Source: Acinetobacter portensis (GTDB lineage: Bacteria; Pseudomonadota; Gammaproteobacteria; Pseudomonadales; Moraxellaceae). Taken from it: a stretch of 64,000 bases of DNA. The translations under genes and the position numbers were made by a program. Below, in pieces: positions 9,547 through 18,367 of the stretch. The DNA is taken from positions 27,345-91,344 of the forward strand of contig NZ_LWRV01000113.1 of NCBI RefSeq assembly GCF_009372215.1, written 5' to 3'. The notes under the pieces are model-generated. The model worked only from the letters and a program-made list of their open reading frames with translations. It had not been told where the DNA came from and ran no database searches. Numbering within the stretch: the stretch's first letter is position 1; each line of letters begins with the position of its first letter.

Positions 9547-9853
9547 CAATGACGCTGAAAAGTAGAAGTACTTTGCAGAAATTAGGAGATAATGAACATT
9601 GCATTGTTTATTTTTGTATATAGCTAATTATGATATTTATAAGATATTTTTTAGGTTGGAATATTAAAAATAGTAAAAACAATCAATTAGAATGGGCTTT
9701 AATGGTATTAGATATACATTTTTATGAATGATACCCTAATCATTATAAATAATAATGATGAGTTTTTTGTCGATTTAAACGCTCAATATTGTGAAAAAGC
9801 GATATAATATTATTCACATATCTTATTGTCTTTAAAAGAGTCTAGAGTCCGTA
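9547..9853. other. Intergenic region with a hairpin/operator-like repeat
   Basis: About 300 bp, AT-rich. At 9739-9759 ATCATTAT and ATAATGAT are perfect inverted repeats with a 5-nt spacer, followed shortly by TTTTTT. This could be a weak terminator or a Fur-like site. Two very short open frames here (11 and 33 codons) are not convincing. Confidence 0.4.
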
Positions 9854-10372
9854 ATGTCCCCATTAGATCAAATTGCCCCAATTTTAGAAGACCAGTCTGA
9901 GTTAACAATGTCTGTATTAATGACTCCAGATATGGCGAATTTTTCAGGTAATGTTCATGGTGGAACAATTTTAAAATTACTAGATCAAGTGGCTTATGCT
10001 TGTGCAAGCCGCTATTCTGGAAGTTATGTTGTTACGCTTTCTGTAGATAAAGTAACTTTTAAAGAACCAATTCATGTTGGTGAAATGGTGACTTTCCTTG
10101 CAAGTGTGAACCATGTAGGTCGTACTTCTATGGAAATTGGTATTCGTGTTGAAGCACAGAATATTCAAAAGCGCACAATTCGCCATACAAATAGTTGCTA
10201 CTTTACAATGGTTGCTGTAGATGAGAATGGTAAGCCAAAAAATATTCCTGCATTAAATTTAGATAATGATTGGAAGCGTTGTCGTTTTGAATCTGCGGAA
10301 CATCGCAAAGTAGCGCGTTTACAAGAAGGTCATCATCCCTCTTGCAGTATTTATAAAAAATCTAAAAAATAA
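9854..10372 (+). CDS. Acyl-CoA thioesterase, hot-dog fold (YciA/BACH-like)
   Basis: 172 residues. The segment NVHGGTILKLLDQVAYACA (about 33-51) is the hot-dog helix with the active-site region of the acyl-CoA hydrolase family. VTLSVDKVTFKEPIHVGE and the GRTSMEIGIRVEAQ strand follow, as in YciA and BACH proteins. It probably hydrolyses acyl-CoA to free CoA and fatty acid in the cytoplasm. The C-terminal basic tail of about 30 residues is longer than in YciA. It is followed by its own terminator. Chain-length preference is unknown. Confidence 0.88.
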   Translation: MSPLDQIAPILEDQSELTMSVLMTPDMANFSGNVHGGTILKLLDQVAYACASRYSGSYVVTLSVDKVTFKEPIHVGEMVTFLASVNHVGRTSMEIGIRVEAQNIQKRTIRHTNSCYFTMVAVDENGKPKNIPALNLDNDWKRCRFESAEHRKVARLQEGHHPSCSIYKKSKK

Positions 10373-10396
10373 TGTGTTGTTAATTGAATTAATTAG

Positions 10397-10426
10397 GAAA
10401 AAGATCTCAGATGAGGTCTTTTTTTC
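10397..10426 (+). terminator. Intrinsic terminator of the thioesterase gene
   Basis: AAAGATCTCA-ga-TGAGGTCTTT (one G-T pair) followed by a T run. Confidence 0.75.
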
Positions 10427-10569
10427 GTCATATGATTTTTATTGAGTCATCTAAAAAAGCTTATGGATCACTTTGGGCTATTTAAAGATAAATAATGATC
10501 TAGCCAATACTTTTTTCTTTATATCTAAGATAAAAAATAGCTGAAAAGCAGTGCAATTCAGCTATTTAG

Positions 10570-10615
10570 ATAAATTTGAGTAATACAAAAAGGTGGAGAT
10601 ATTACTCAAATTTAT
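10570..10615 (-). repeat. 15-bp perfect inverted repeat downstream of the small secreted protein gene
   Basis: Arms at 10570-10584 and 10601-10615 (ATAAATTTGAGTAAT and its exact complement) enclose a 16-nt loop. A second hairpin with 10-bp arms at 10623-10644 overlaps the stop codon of the neighbouring gene. Together they probably form the 3' end of that transcript, although neither has a long T run. Confidence 0.6.
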
Positions 10616-10633
10616 TTGTTATGCTCAATAAAA

Positions 10634-10807
10634 TTATTGAGCAGCGGCTTCAGAAGTCGCAACTTCAGAAGCAGGTGCATTTGTTGCTTGATCTTGAGCA
10701 GCGGCAGCTTCAGTATTTTGAACAGGAGTTTGTTCAGCAGAAGCAGCAAAAGTAGTAGCAGCTGCAGCAGCGATAGAAGTAGCAAGTAAAATTTGAGCAA
10801 GTTTCAT
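10634..10807 (-). CDS. Small secreted Ala/Gln-rich protein
   Basis: 57 residues, starting at the ATG at 10807 with AAGG eight bases upstream. The start MKLAQILLATSIAAAAATTF is a clear signal peptide with probable cleavage after AASA near residue 24. The mature part is about 33 residues, low complexity, rich in Ala, Gln, Glu and Thr, with no cysteine. Another frame over the same DNA gives a Leu-rich artefact. The function is not recognisable; small periplasmic peptides of this type occur in Acinetobacter. A strong hairpin follows the gene. Confidence 0.7.
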   Translation of the reverse strand: MKLAQILLATSIAAAAATTFAASAEQTPVQNTEAAAAQDQATNAPASEVATSEAAAQ

Positions 10808-11191
10808 TTTGGTAACCTTATTAATTAAATTTCATATAAATATAAAAATCGATATCTACCATCACATAGATATTGAGTTCGATCATGCTAAGTGCTGAAC
10901 GTATTTTGGGCAATGAAAGCAACAAAGTGAAACATTGCTATTAACGTAGAAAATACATAAGTCATATAAGTGTGATTTTTATGTTAATAGTGGATTAAAA
11001 GATCCATATAATTTGTATGGAAATATGTCATAGTGCTTATTATTTAATCTTTTCAGTAAAATTAATTGTACATAACTTCTGCGTGAATCAAAAAACAGTC
11101 ATCTACTAATGTAATTTTTTATTGCTACAGACTTATTTGTGTATCTCAATCATCTTCTTTTAGTCTTGAACTCTGTCTTTTTCTTGGTAGC
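10808..11191. other. Intergenic region between divergent genes
   Basis: About 380 bp containing the promoters of the small secreted protein (minus) and the CobW-like GTPase (plus). It is AT-rich. I looked for a Zur-type palindrome because CobW genes are often zinc-regulated, and saw none that is convincing. Confidence 0.5.
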
Positions 11192-12220
11192 ATGAGTAGA
11201 TACACATTGAACGGTGAGTTTCTTTTGAAATTTATTGCGCCAACAAAAGCGATTCCAACACATATTATTTCTGGTTTTTTAGGGGCTGGTAAAACAACCT
11301 TATTACAGCATTTTTTAAGTCAAAAGCCTGAGGAAGAAATTTGGGCAGTATTGATGAATGAGTTTGGTCAAATTGGAATTGATCAACAACTTATGCCTCA
11401 AACAGATGGTTTTGCTGTTCAAGAATTATTAGGTGGTTGTTTGTGTTGTAGTAGTCAGTTGCCTATGCAAATTGCTTTGTCACGGTTGATTTCAGAAAAT
11501 AAAGTAGATCGACTTTTTATTGAACCTACAGGGTTGGGGCATCCTGCACAATTATTAGAACAACTTACAGAGCCACATTGGTTACAGCATTTAAGTATGC
11601 GTAGTTTAATTACCGTAGTTGATGGTTCACGTTTAAGTGATACAAATTGGTCGCAACAAAATTTATATCAAGATCAACTAAAAGCAGCGCAAGTTGTTGT
11701 GATCTCTCATCAAGATCAAATGTCTGATACAGACATTCTTGCTTTAGAAAAATTGAAAAAAGAATATGACGCTTATCAACAGAAATGGATTTTAACTTCG
11801 CAAGGTAAATTATCTATTCAAGATGTTGATCAAATTTATACAGGCACAAAACGCTTAATACAGCCATTGTTAAAAATTCAACAAAATTTAGCTCAGGATG
11901 AAAAGCCTATCATTAAACAGTTACCTTATCATTATGTTGAAAGCGCTCAAGGTTATAGCGTTGCAGGATGGAAGTTGCCAAAAAGTTGGAGCTTTAATTT
12001 TTATGATGTGCTTGATTTATTATGTGAACAAAAAGATTGGCTAAGAATTAAAGCTATGTTTCATACCAATGAAGGTTGGAAATCTTTTAATTTCAACCCT
12101 AATCAATTTAATTATCAATCTGCTCAGGAAGGAATTGATAATCGCATTGAAATTATTTATCAAAATGAACGTAAATGGTTAAGTTTTGAAGATGCGTTAT
12201 TTCAATGCAAAATAGATTAG
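11192..12220 (+). CDS. CobW/COG0523-family GTPase (putative metallochaperone)
   Basis: 342 residues. The G1/Walker A motif is GFLGAGKTT (28-36), and the metal-binding GCLCC motif diagnostic of COG0523 is at 82-86. It is followed by FIEPTGLGHP (G3 region), and a CobW C-terminal domain lies after about residue 230. The family delivers metals, often zinc, to client proteins using GTP. The ATG at 11192 is used here. A TTG at 11225, with GGTGAG six bases upstream, is an equally good start and gives a protein 11 residues shorter. YaeQ follows 72 bp downstream and may be co-transcribed. The metal is unknown. Confidence 0.85.
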   Translation: MSRYTLNGEFLLKFIAPTKAIPTHIISGFLGAGKTTLLQHFLSQKPEEEIWAVLMNEFGQIGIDQQLMPQTDGFAVQELLGGCLCCSSQLPMQIALSRLISENKVDRLFIEPTGLGHPAQLLEQLTEPHWLQHLSMRSLITVVDGSRLSDTNWSQQNLYQDQLKAAQVVVISHQDQMSDTDILALEKLKKEYDAYQQKWILTSQGKLSIQDVDQIYTGTKRLIQPLLKIQQNLAQDEKPIIKQLPYHYVESAQGYSVAGWKLPKSWSFNFYDVLDLLCEQKDWLRIKAMFHTNEGWKSFNFNPNQFNYQSAQEGIDNRIEIIYQNERKWLSFEDALFQCKID

Positions 12221-12292
12221 TCCAACGGTAAATCTTCTCTGCAAAAAAAGTTGAAATCTTATATGCTAAGCGCCAAATTTGAGGAAATTTTC

Positions 12293-12823
12293 ATGGCGCT
12301 TAAAGCAACAATTTATAAAGCAGATTTAAATATTGCCAATATGGATGTTCATCAATATGGTGACTATCAATTTACAATGGCATTGCATCCATCTGAAACG
12401 ATTGAACGTTTAATGGTGCGTATTTTGGCGTATGCGCGCTATGCAGATGAAGCTTTAGAATTTACCAAAGATTTGTTTGAAACAGATGAGCCTGCATTGT
12501 GGGAAAAAGATTTAACAGGTCAGCTCACAAAATGGATTGAAGTGGGCAGTCCAGATGAAGATAAAGTAAAAAAAGCCAGTGCACGTTGCAAACAAGTTGC
12601 TGTAATTACGTATGGTTCATCTGTAGATGAATGGTATAAGCGCAATAGTAAATTGAAAACATTGAAAAATGTAGAAATTTGGCAACTTTCAACAGCAACA
12701 ACAGAAGCTATTCAAGCTTTATGCGAACGTACCATGCAGTTGCAATTGAATGTGATGGATGGTGAATGGACGCTTATTGGCGACAATGCTCAGGCTGTCA
12801 TTGAGTGGACTCAATTACAATAA
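12293..12823 (+). CDS. yaeQ: YaeQ family protein
   Basis: 176 residues from the ATG at 12293, which has GAGG nine bases upstream; a longer frame from 12251 lacks such a site. The sequence begins MALKATIYKADLNIANMD, with later LHPSETIERLMVRILAYARYA and ITYGSSVDEWYKRN, all typical of YaeQ. The family has a PD-(D/E)XK-nuclease-like fold but no proven activity; E. coli YaeQ was described as an RfaH suppressor. It is followed by an intrinsic terminator. Confidence 0.9.
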   Translation: MALKATIYKADLNIANMDVHQYGDYQFTMALHPSETIERLMVRILAYARYADEALEFTKDLFETDEPALWEKDLTGQLTKWIEVGSPDEDKVKKASARCKQVAVITYGSSVDEWYKRNSKLKTLKNVEIWQLSTATTEAIQALCERTMQLQLNVMDGEWTLIGDNAQAVIEWTQLQ

Positions 12824-12848
12824 GTTAGTCTAATTGATTGAAAAAAAG

Positions 12849-12881
12849 GAAGATGCTATACGTGATGTTAGCATCTTTTTT
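12849..12881 (+). terminator. Intrinsic terminator of the yaeQ gene
   Basis: GATGCTA / TAGCATC stem with a 10-nt loop, followed by a T run. Confidence 0.8.
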
Positions 12882-13026
12882 TATGTCAAATTGTTTGAAT
12901 AATAAAAGCTAGATTCATGGATTGAGAAAATATGCATAAGTTCTAAAGATGTAAAACTTCAAATTTTTAGTCCAATCCCGTTTATACTATAAGTTGAAAT
13001 ATTGGTATATTTATAGGTGAAATACT

Positions 13027-13365
13027 GTGTCAGCAGAATTAGAAATCATTGAGTTAAAAGTGGGTGAAGGTAAAGAAGCAGTTAAAGGTGCTTTAATCAC
13101 AACACATTACACGGGTTGGTTGGAAGATGGTACAAAGTTCGATTCTTCTATCGATCGTGGTAACTACTTTGAAACTGTGATTGGCACAGGTCGAGTAATT
13201 AAAGGTTGGGATCAAGGTATTATGGGTATGAAAGTGGGCGGTAAACGTAAACTTATCGTTCCATCACATTTAGCTTATGGTTCACGTAAAATGGGAAATA
13301 TTATTCCTGCAAATTCAAATCTCATTTTTGAAATTGAATTGTTCGATGTGAAAACACGCGATTAA
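13027..13365 (+). CDS. FKBP-type peptidyl-prolyl isomerase
   Basis: 112 residues with a GTG start at 13027 and AGGTGA upstream. It is a single FKBP domain without signal peptide: TTHYTGWLEDGTKFDSSIDRG, then GRVIKGWDQGIMGMKVGGKR, LAYGSR and NSNLIFEIELFDV. The active-site aromatic and acidic residues of FKBP12 are present, so cytoplasmic prolyl isomerase activity is likely. Its small size matches minimal FKBPs rather than FkpA or SlyD. A strong hairpin follows. Confidence 0.93.
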   Translation: MSAELEIIELKVGEGKEAVKGALITTHYTGWLEDGTKFDSSIDRGNYFETVIGTGRVIKGWDQGIMGMKVGGKRKLIVPSHLAYGSRKMGNIIPANSNLIFEIELFDVKTRD

Positions 13366-13377
13366 TTTATATTCTTT

Positions 13378-13405
13378 GAATAAGGCAATGTGAGTTGCCT
13401 TATTC
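13378..13405 (+). terminator. Hairpin after the FKBP gene
   Basis: Perfect 11-bp stem GAATAAGGCAA / TTGCCTTATTC with a 6-nt loop. The T tract after it is weak, so it may terminate poorly or act as a 3' stabiliser. Confidence 0.6.
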
Positions 13406-13551
13406 AATATAAAAAATAATTAAAATTTTTAACATTTAATAAAAATAAAGTGAATTATATCTAATTTATGTGCCATATTTTTTTGTTAATTTGCATAAAT
13501 CATGTACATTAAAAAGGGTGTAAGCCGTGAATCAATATCGTGGGTACGCTT

Positions 13552-14019
13552 ATGGTTAAATTACTAATTATTATTGTTTTTATTATTTCTGCTTTTGCAT
13601 TTTGGAAAGTTTTTTGTAAAATTAAAATCAACCAAGCTTTTAAATCTAAATATTTTGCAAAGCTCAATGCTGTCAAAGTGTCTGTGACAAAAGCATCAGC
13701 ACACACGTCTCCAGAAATTGTTGAAGTTGTGGATGAGTATGAACAACAACTTTTTGATGATGTCGCAACGATTTTTTTAGAATCTAAAACACATGACATG
13801 GCAAAAACAAATGCAGTAAATATTCAAGAAAATATTCTCAGCAAAATGCCTATTCAAACACAAACAAGTTTAAGAAATTTAGATTTAGAAGAATGGTCAG
13901 TTTATTGGGGGTTTTATCACCAATCTTTAGAATATTACGTGGGACGTTATGGCGTGTTTATTACCCATGTAGATCGAGATGGGTTAGAGCACCAATACAC
14001 TTATCGTATTCAAGATTAA
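13552..14019 (+). CDS. Hypothetical protein with N-terminal membrane anchor
   Basis: 155 residues from the ATG at 13552; an in-frame GTG at 13540 would add four residues, and neither start has a strong ribosome site. An N-terminal hydrophobic helix (about 3-20) is followed by a soluble domain of about 130 residues with no cysteine pairs or recognisable motif. The end is beta-rich (YVGRYGVFITHVDRDG, HQYTYRIQD). Family not recognised. It converges with the hydrolase gene. Confidence 0.6.
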   Translation: MVKLLIIIVFIISAFAFWKVFCKIKINQAFKSKYFAKLNAVKVSVTKASAHTSPEIVEVVDEYEQQLFDDVATIFLESKTHDMAKTNAVNIQENILSKMPIQTQTSLRNLDLEEWSVYWGFYHQSLEYYVGRYGVFITHVDRDGLEHQYTYRIQD

Positions 14020-14064
14020 TAGAATGAACCATTAAATTTTAGTGATTTACACGAGTCAGCATAT

Positions 14065-14949
14065 TTAGGCTAAGCACATTTCATCGAATGTATTAATCAT
14101 CGATTGCCAAATTTTTTCTGATCCTTTGCGGAAATATCCCATATGCCCAATTTCTTTTAATCCATATTGTTGCGCTGTAATATCAATGTATTGCACTGTG
14201 GTTTTTGAGTAATGTTGCATAAATGCATGACGAGATTTAGGTAAAGCCCAAGCATCATCTAAAGCAGCAACCGCAAAGATAGGTGTTTTTACTTGAGCAT
14301 ATAAATCGAATAGATGTTTTTGATCTGGATCTCCAAAAAAATACGTTGGATTTTTACACCATTTTTTCCATTCTGTATAAACACCTTTGGGTAAATCTGC
14401 CCCCATATTTACTTTGCTCCACGCTAAATAGCCCGAATGTGCAACCATAGGTGGGAAAACAATATTCCAAACAATTTGAACTTTAATTCTTTCCTTTAAA
14501 GGCATATAGCCATGCCAACCTGCACCTGTTCCAAAACAATACATCGCCTTAATGTGATGATGATTTGATGCAAGCCCCAAGGATTGTCCGCCATAAGAAT
14601 GCCCAACCATAAAAAGATCTAAAGCTTCTTGTTTTAAATAATTGATTGCACCAGATAAATCGAGCCGTCCCCAATCTAGGTAAGACATTTCAAAGCCTTT
14701 TAAGCTTTTAGGCGCAGATTGAGCAACACCGCGATAATCGAAACATAAAACTTGATAGCCTGCTTGCATGGCATATTCAGCAAAGCGTCTGTAAAAAGTT
14801 TGTGGAACACCTGTTGCACTTGCAACGAGTATTTGTGCTTTAGGTTTTGGTGGAGAATAAAGTGTGCCTGTAAGTATGTAGTCATCTAGGGCAGGGAATT
14901 GAACGGTGTTTACATACTCTTTCATTTGATGAGTCGCTATATTATTCAT
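14065..14949 (-). CDS. Alpha/beta-fold serine hydrolase (COG4757-like)
   Basis: 294 residues. The alpha/beta hydrolase pattern is clear: CFDYRGVAQS after strand 4, nucleophile elbow GHSYGG with Ser118, FAVAALDDAWALP carrying the probable catalytic Asp, and IGHMGYFR carrying His near the end. The segment TGVPQTFYRRFAEYA resembles predicted hydrolases of COG4757. No signal peptide, so cytoplasmic. The substrate is unknown. The start at 14949 is used; an ATG at residue 9 is possible. Confidence 0.8.
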   Translation of the reverse strand: MNNIATHQMKEYVNTVQFPALDDYILTGTLYSPPKPKAQILVASATGVPQTFYRRFAEYAMQAGYQVLCFDYRGVAQSAPKSLKGFEMSYLDWGRLDLSGAINYLKQEALDLFMVGHSYGGQSLGLASNHHHIKAMYCFGTGAGWHGYMPLKERIKVQIVWNIVFPPMVAHSGYLAWSKVNMGADLPKGVYTEWKKWCKNPTYFFGDPDQKHLFDLYAQVKTPIFAVAALDDAWALPKSRHAFMQHYSKTTVQYIDITAQQYGLKEIGHMGYFRKGSEKIWQSMINTFDEMCLA

Positions 14950-15120
14950 TCTTTAATCCCTGAATTTGTTTTTTATGTACTTTCACTGTTTTACTCAATT
15001 GCTAGATTGAAGTCAAAACTCACAAGTTCATCACTGTATCCAATTAAAATTACACGAGAATACTTGAGAATTAGTTCAAAAATTTGATAATGATCAGTAT
15101 GCTTTCTGAATATTGAAAAT

Positions 15121-15699
15121 ATGTCGCCTTTAGAAGTTTTTGCCGTAATTATTAGTGTAATTGGTGTGGTTCTGACAATTCGTCGTCATTTGTGGTGTTG
15201 GGGTGTAAACCTCATTTCTTATGTTGTTTATGGCTACTTATTTTTTGAATATAAGTTGTATGGCGAAACCATTTTACAAATCGTTTTTGTGTTCTTGGGG
15301 ATGTATGGTTTTTATCATTGGTCTAAAACCAAAAAACAAGATCATGAAATTAGAATTGAACCTATCGCTGCTCAAAAAGTTTTATTTCATATAATAATTA
15401 CTGCAATAGGTGGTTTAATCTTTGGTTTAAGTCTGCATTATTTTACCGATGCTGCATTACCACTTTTAGATTCTCAACTTGCTGCATTTAGTTTACTTGG
15501 AACGTATTGGACAAGTCGAAAACATATCGCCACTTGGGTGCTTTGGGTATTTGTTGATATTATTTATACAGGCATGTTTATGTATAAAGATTTATACCTA
15601 ACAGCGGTTTTATATGCATCATTCGTGGGCTTGGCAGCATGGGGATGGCATCAATGGACGCAAGTGCAAAACAAACAAAATCAAGTAATCATTGAATAA
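15121..15699 (+). CDS. pnuC: PnuC nicotinamide riboside transporter
   Basis: 192 residues with about seven hydrophobic helices. PnuC signatures are present: NLISYVVYGYLFFEYKLYGET and LGMYGFYHWSK in the first half, and GTYWTSRKHIATWVLWVFVDIIYTGMFMYK in the second, with the tryptophans that line the riboside site. It imports nicotinamide riboside for NAD synthesis by facilitated diffusion. A small unknown gene follows 14 bp downstream and is probably in the same operon. Confidence 0.9.
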   Translation: MSPLEVFAVIISVIGVVLTIRRHLWCWGVNLISYVVYGYLFFEYKLYGETILQIVFVFLGMYGFYHWSKTKKQDHEIRIEPIAAQKVLFHIIITAIGGLIFGLSLHYFTDAALPLLDSQLAAFSLLGTYWTSRKHIATWVLWVFVDIIYTGMFMYKDLYLTAVLYASFVGLAAWGWHQWTQVQNKQNQVIIE

Positions 15700-15713
15700 T
15701 TTAAAGGGATAGG

Positions 15714-15983
15714 ATGATTTTAGATTTCGATCAGTTTAAGAAAGAACAGTTTCTCGCTGTAGCATCTAAAATTAAAGCTTCTCCTCATTTATATTTAAAT
15801 TTCGATACTGTTGCAGACTTTTATCAAGCTCATTTTTTAGATGAATTTCCAAGAGGAACAACATTGTCTGCAACAGGTTTAGATGATGGCGCAGAACAGT
15901 TTTATGCCGTAATCGAGTTTAAAGACTTGGTGATTAAAATCAGTAAAACTGATTTTGTAGAAATTACGGTTAATTGGGTTTAA
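15714..15983 (+). CDS. Small hypothetical protein downstream of pnuC
   Basis: 89 residues, ATG at 15714 with GGGATAGG directly upstream and only 14 bp from the pnuC stop, so likely co-transcribed. It is acidic, without signal peptide or membrane helix. Family not recognised. Its stop codon overlaps by two bases the stop codon of the convergent diguanylate cyclase gene. The co-transcription with pnuC is the only functional hint. Confidence 0.65.
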   Translation: MILDFDQFKKEQFLAVASKIKASPHLYLNFDTVADFYQAHFLDEFPRGTTLSATGLDDGAEQFYAVIEFKDLVIKISKTDFVEITVNWV

Positions 15984-17155
15984 TCTTCGATTGAGAGATG
16001 GGCAGATGTCCATTGAATTTGGTTTCGACCCGAATTTTTTGCTTGGTAAAGCTGTGCATCTGCTTGATGTAATGCCTCTTGAAAAAGGTTCTGATCTTGG
16101 AAAAAACTTATACCTATACTAATACTTAAATAAATAGCATGGTTGTCATGTTCTAATGGTGTAGACGCAATGGTTTCACGAATACGTTCTGCTACGTATA
16201 GTGCTGTATCAGTTGATGTATCTTGTAAAAAAATGACAAATTCTTCACCACCAATACGTGCAATTTCATCATAACGACGAACTGCTTTTCGCATAATATA
16301 ACTTACATGTTGTAAAGCCAAGTCACCAATATAATGTCCATAAATATCATTAATGTTTTTAAAGTGATCTATATCGCAAATAAGAAGTGCATTTTGTGAG
16401 TTAGGGTGAGGTTCTAAATGGTCAATGATTTCATTGAAAGCGCGTCGATTGAGCAAGCCTGTAAGTGGGTCAATATTACGTTCATATTCAAGTTTTCGAA
16501 TGGAATCTCGAATAGAGCATGCACACAGTAAAATAAAAATTAAACTGGTAAAAAATAGAATGAGAAATTGAGAGCTTGCCCAAATAAAGGGGAAATCTTC
16601 TAGGGTTCGGTTATTCTTTATCAGACTTACAAGTACAACTGCACGAATAGAAACAGCCAATATAGAACCCGATAAACTGAGCTTTAATAGGCGTTCTAAA
16701 ATATGCGTATGTTTAGCATTTATAAATGGTTGAGCGTTATTAAAAAGTATAGCAATGGTGGCTAAAGCAATTGCAATAAAGCGAACTGCTAAATTTTGTT
16801 CTATATAAGAGTAATATCCAACAGTGGAAACGGTAATGGTTAAAACAAGGGTTAAAAATTTCCAAGAAGTTTTGATTCTTAATCGTTTATACACCGCATG
16901 AGTACATAAAATAATGCTAATTAAAAATAGTAAGGTGATGAATGGTGCAAATAAAAAAAGATCATTTGGAAGTAATGCTGTTTGTATCAGCTGTGCAAGT
17001 GCAGAGATAAAAATAGCAGAGCCAAACCATGTCATTTCAATTGATACAAGTTTCTTTGTGCGTAATATAAAAATCAGAAATGATGTCGCAAAAAGAAACA
17101 GCGGAATCAATAGGCTGAAATAATTCAATCCGTTAAATGTCATGGAAAAATACAT
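15980..17155 (-). CDS. Membrane-bound diguanylate cyclase (GGDEF)
   Basis: 391 residues. Seven to eight hydrophobic helices occupy residues about 10-215 and form an integral sensor region. The GGDEF domain follows, opening with DPLTGLLNRRAF (229-240), then the Mg-binding DIDHFKNIND and the active-site GGEEF (302-306). An RxxD product-inhibition site (Arg293-Asp296) sits five residues before it. All catalytic features are intact, so c-di-GMP synthesis with feedback control is predicted. There is no EAL domain. The signal sensed by the membrane part is unknown. Confidence 0.92.
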   Translation of the reverse strand: MYFSMTFNGLNYFSLLIPLFLFATSFLIFILRTKKLVSIEMTWFGSAIFISALAQLIQTALLPNDLFLFAPFITLLFLISIILCTHAVYKRLRIKTSWKFLTLVLTITVSTVGYYSYIEQNLAVRFIAIALATIAILFNNAQPFINAKHTHILERLLKLSLSGSILAVSIRAVVLVSLIKNNRTLEDFPFIWASSQFLILFFTSLIFILLCACSIRDSIRKLEYERNIDPLTGLLNRRAFNEIIDHLEPHPNSQNALLICDIDHFKNINDIYGHYIGDLALQHVSYIMRKAVRRYDEIARIGGEEFVIFLQDTSTDTALYVAERIRETIASTPLEHDNHAIYLSISIGISFFQDQNLFQEALHQADAQLYQAKNSGRNQIQWTSAHLSIED

Positions 17156-17309
17156 GTGAAATTTTATTTATTATATCAATAGCTAAGTTATTGATGTTTT
17201 TCATTGGTCGTAATTTAAATGGTATTTTTTAATGGTTTTAATTTGAAAAAGTGATAATTTTATAACCTATGATCTTCATTGAAGTTTGCGATTAATTGAG
17301 CAATTGTCT

Positions 17310-17789
17310 ATGACTGAAATTTTAAAAGTCGCACAAAAGGGTGAAGCTGTTTTAGCTTTACATGCAGCTGAAGTAAGTATGCAAGAGTTTGGTTCAACAT
17401 GGTTAAATACGCTTGCAGATGCGATGCATGCCACCATGCTTGCGCGTAATGGCGTGGGTATTGCAGCACCACAAGTGTACGTATCTCGCCGTGTGATTAT
17501 CGTTGCTTCACGATCAAATATTCGTTATCCAGATACGCCTGAAATGGACGCTATTGTGATGATTAATCCTGAAATTATTCAGCGTTCAGATAGGCAAGTA
17601 TTGGGTGAGGAAGGTTGCTTGAGTGTGCCTAATGAAAGAGGGCAAGTTGCAAGAGCTGAAGTGATTCGAGTGAGTTACCAAACTTTAGCGGGAGATAGTG
17701 TAGAACAAGAATTTTCAGGTTTTCCTGCACGTATTGTGCAACATGAAATAGACCATTTAGATGGTATTCTTTTTGTTGAACGAACTTAA
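17310..17789 (+). CDS. def: Peptide deformylase
   Basis: 159 residues from the ATG at 17310; an in-frame TTG at 17286 is possible but unneeded. All three deformylase motifs are present: GVGIAAPQ (48-55), EGCLS (101-105, metal Cys103) and HEIDH (145-149, metal His145/His149 and catalytic Glu146). It removes formyl from nascent protein N-termini. It is not next to fmt, so this may be a secondary deformylase in a genome carrying more than one; that cannot be tested here. Confidence 0.92.
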   Translation: MTEILKVAQKGEAVLALHAAEVSMQEFGSTWLNTLADAMHATMLARNGVGIAAPQVYVSRRVIIVASRSNIRYPDTPEMDAIVMINPEIIQRSDRQVLGEEGCLSVPNERGQVARAEVIRVSYQTLAGDSVEQEFSGFPARIVQHEIDHLDGILFVERT

Positions 17790-17849
17790 TGACATTTATA
17801 AGTGGATATATGTTGTAGATATGGCTTAGAAAATTAGAATGAATATAAA

Positions 17850-18293
17850 ATGACAGATCGAAATATACTTCAATTTTCACTTTCTTTAGATGATATTCAA
17901 ATATCGGATCAAGCACAAAACTTTGAATTTTCTCAAGGTTTAAATGATATTCAGAAACAAAGCTTACGCTGTGGATATGTTGATGCTTTGGCTATTGAGA
18001 ATATGATTTATGTGATTGAAGAGATTTTAGAAAAAATTCATATTGATCATAAAATTCAACATTATGCGCAAACATCAGATATGTTTATAAAGGAATTATC
18101 TGCAATATTTTTTAATTCAGATATGTGTATTGATCAAATTAAGTTGGAACATGCATTTAATGAGTTTATTGAACATACTGAATATTATGTAAATAAAGTC
18201 GGAGATGAAAAGATTCATCTATTTATCTACTTTGTTTTTATTCGAGAGATGATGCATCATTTAAATATTATTGAAATTGATATTTTACCGTAG
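17850..18293 (+). CDS. Hypothetical acidic helical protein
   Basis: 147 residues, predicted mostly alpha-helical and acidic, with many Ile, Glu, Asp and His residues and no signal peptide. The ribosome site is poor. I recognise no family. It lies between def and the convergent kinase gene and shares a bidirectional terminator with it. Function unknown. Confidence 0.55.
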   Translation: MTDRNILQFSLSLDDIQISDQAQNFEFSQGLNDIQKQSLRCGYVDALAIENMIYVIEEILEKIHIDHKIQHYAQTSDMFIKELSAIFFNSDMCIDQIKLEHAFNEFIEHTEYYVNKVGDEKIHLFIYFVFIREMMHHLNIIEIDILP

Positions 18294-18324
18294 GATTTTT
18301 TCTGTAAATACCCTGTGATTTTCT

Positions 18325-18357
18325 AAAAAAAAGCCTCGAACAAATCGAGGCTTTTTT
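18325..18357. terminator. Bidirectional terminator
   Basis: AAGCCTCGA-acaaa-TCGAGGCTT hairpin with A and T runs on the two sides, between convergent genes. Confidence 0.88.
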
Positions 18358-18367
18358 AATAAAGATC

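Noticed and set aside
9592..9731. Two tiny open frames (11 codons with an AGGAG site, and 33 codons from 9630)
   Set aside because: The first is too short to judge and the second has no ribosome site; neither has family features.
10612..10800. Open frame giving a Leu-rich 62-residue protein
   Set aside because: It is a shifted reading of the small secreted protein gene at 10634-10807, which has a proper ribosome site and signal peptide.
10808..11191. Zur-type operator before the CobW-family gene
   Set aside because: No palindrome with convincing Zur consensus was found.
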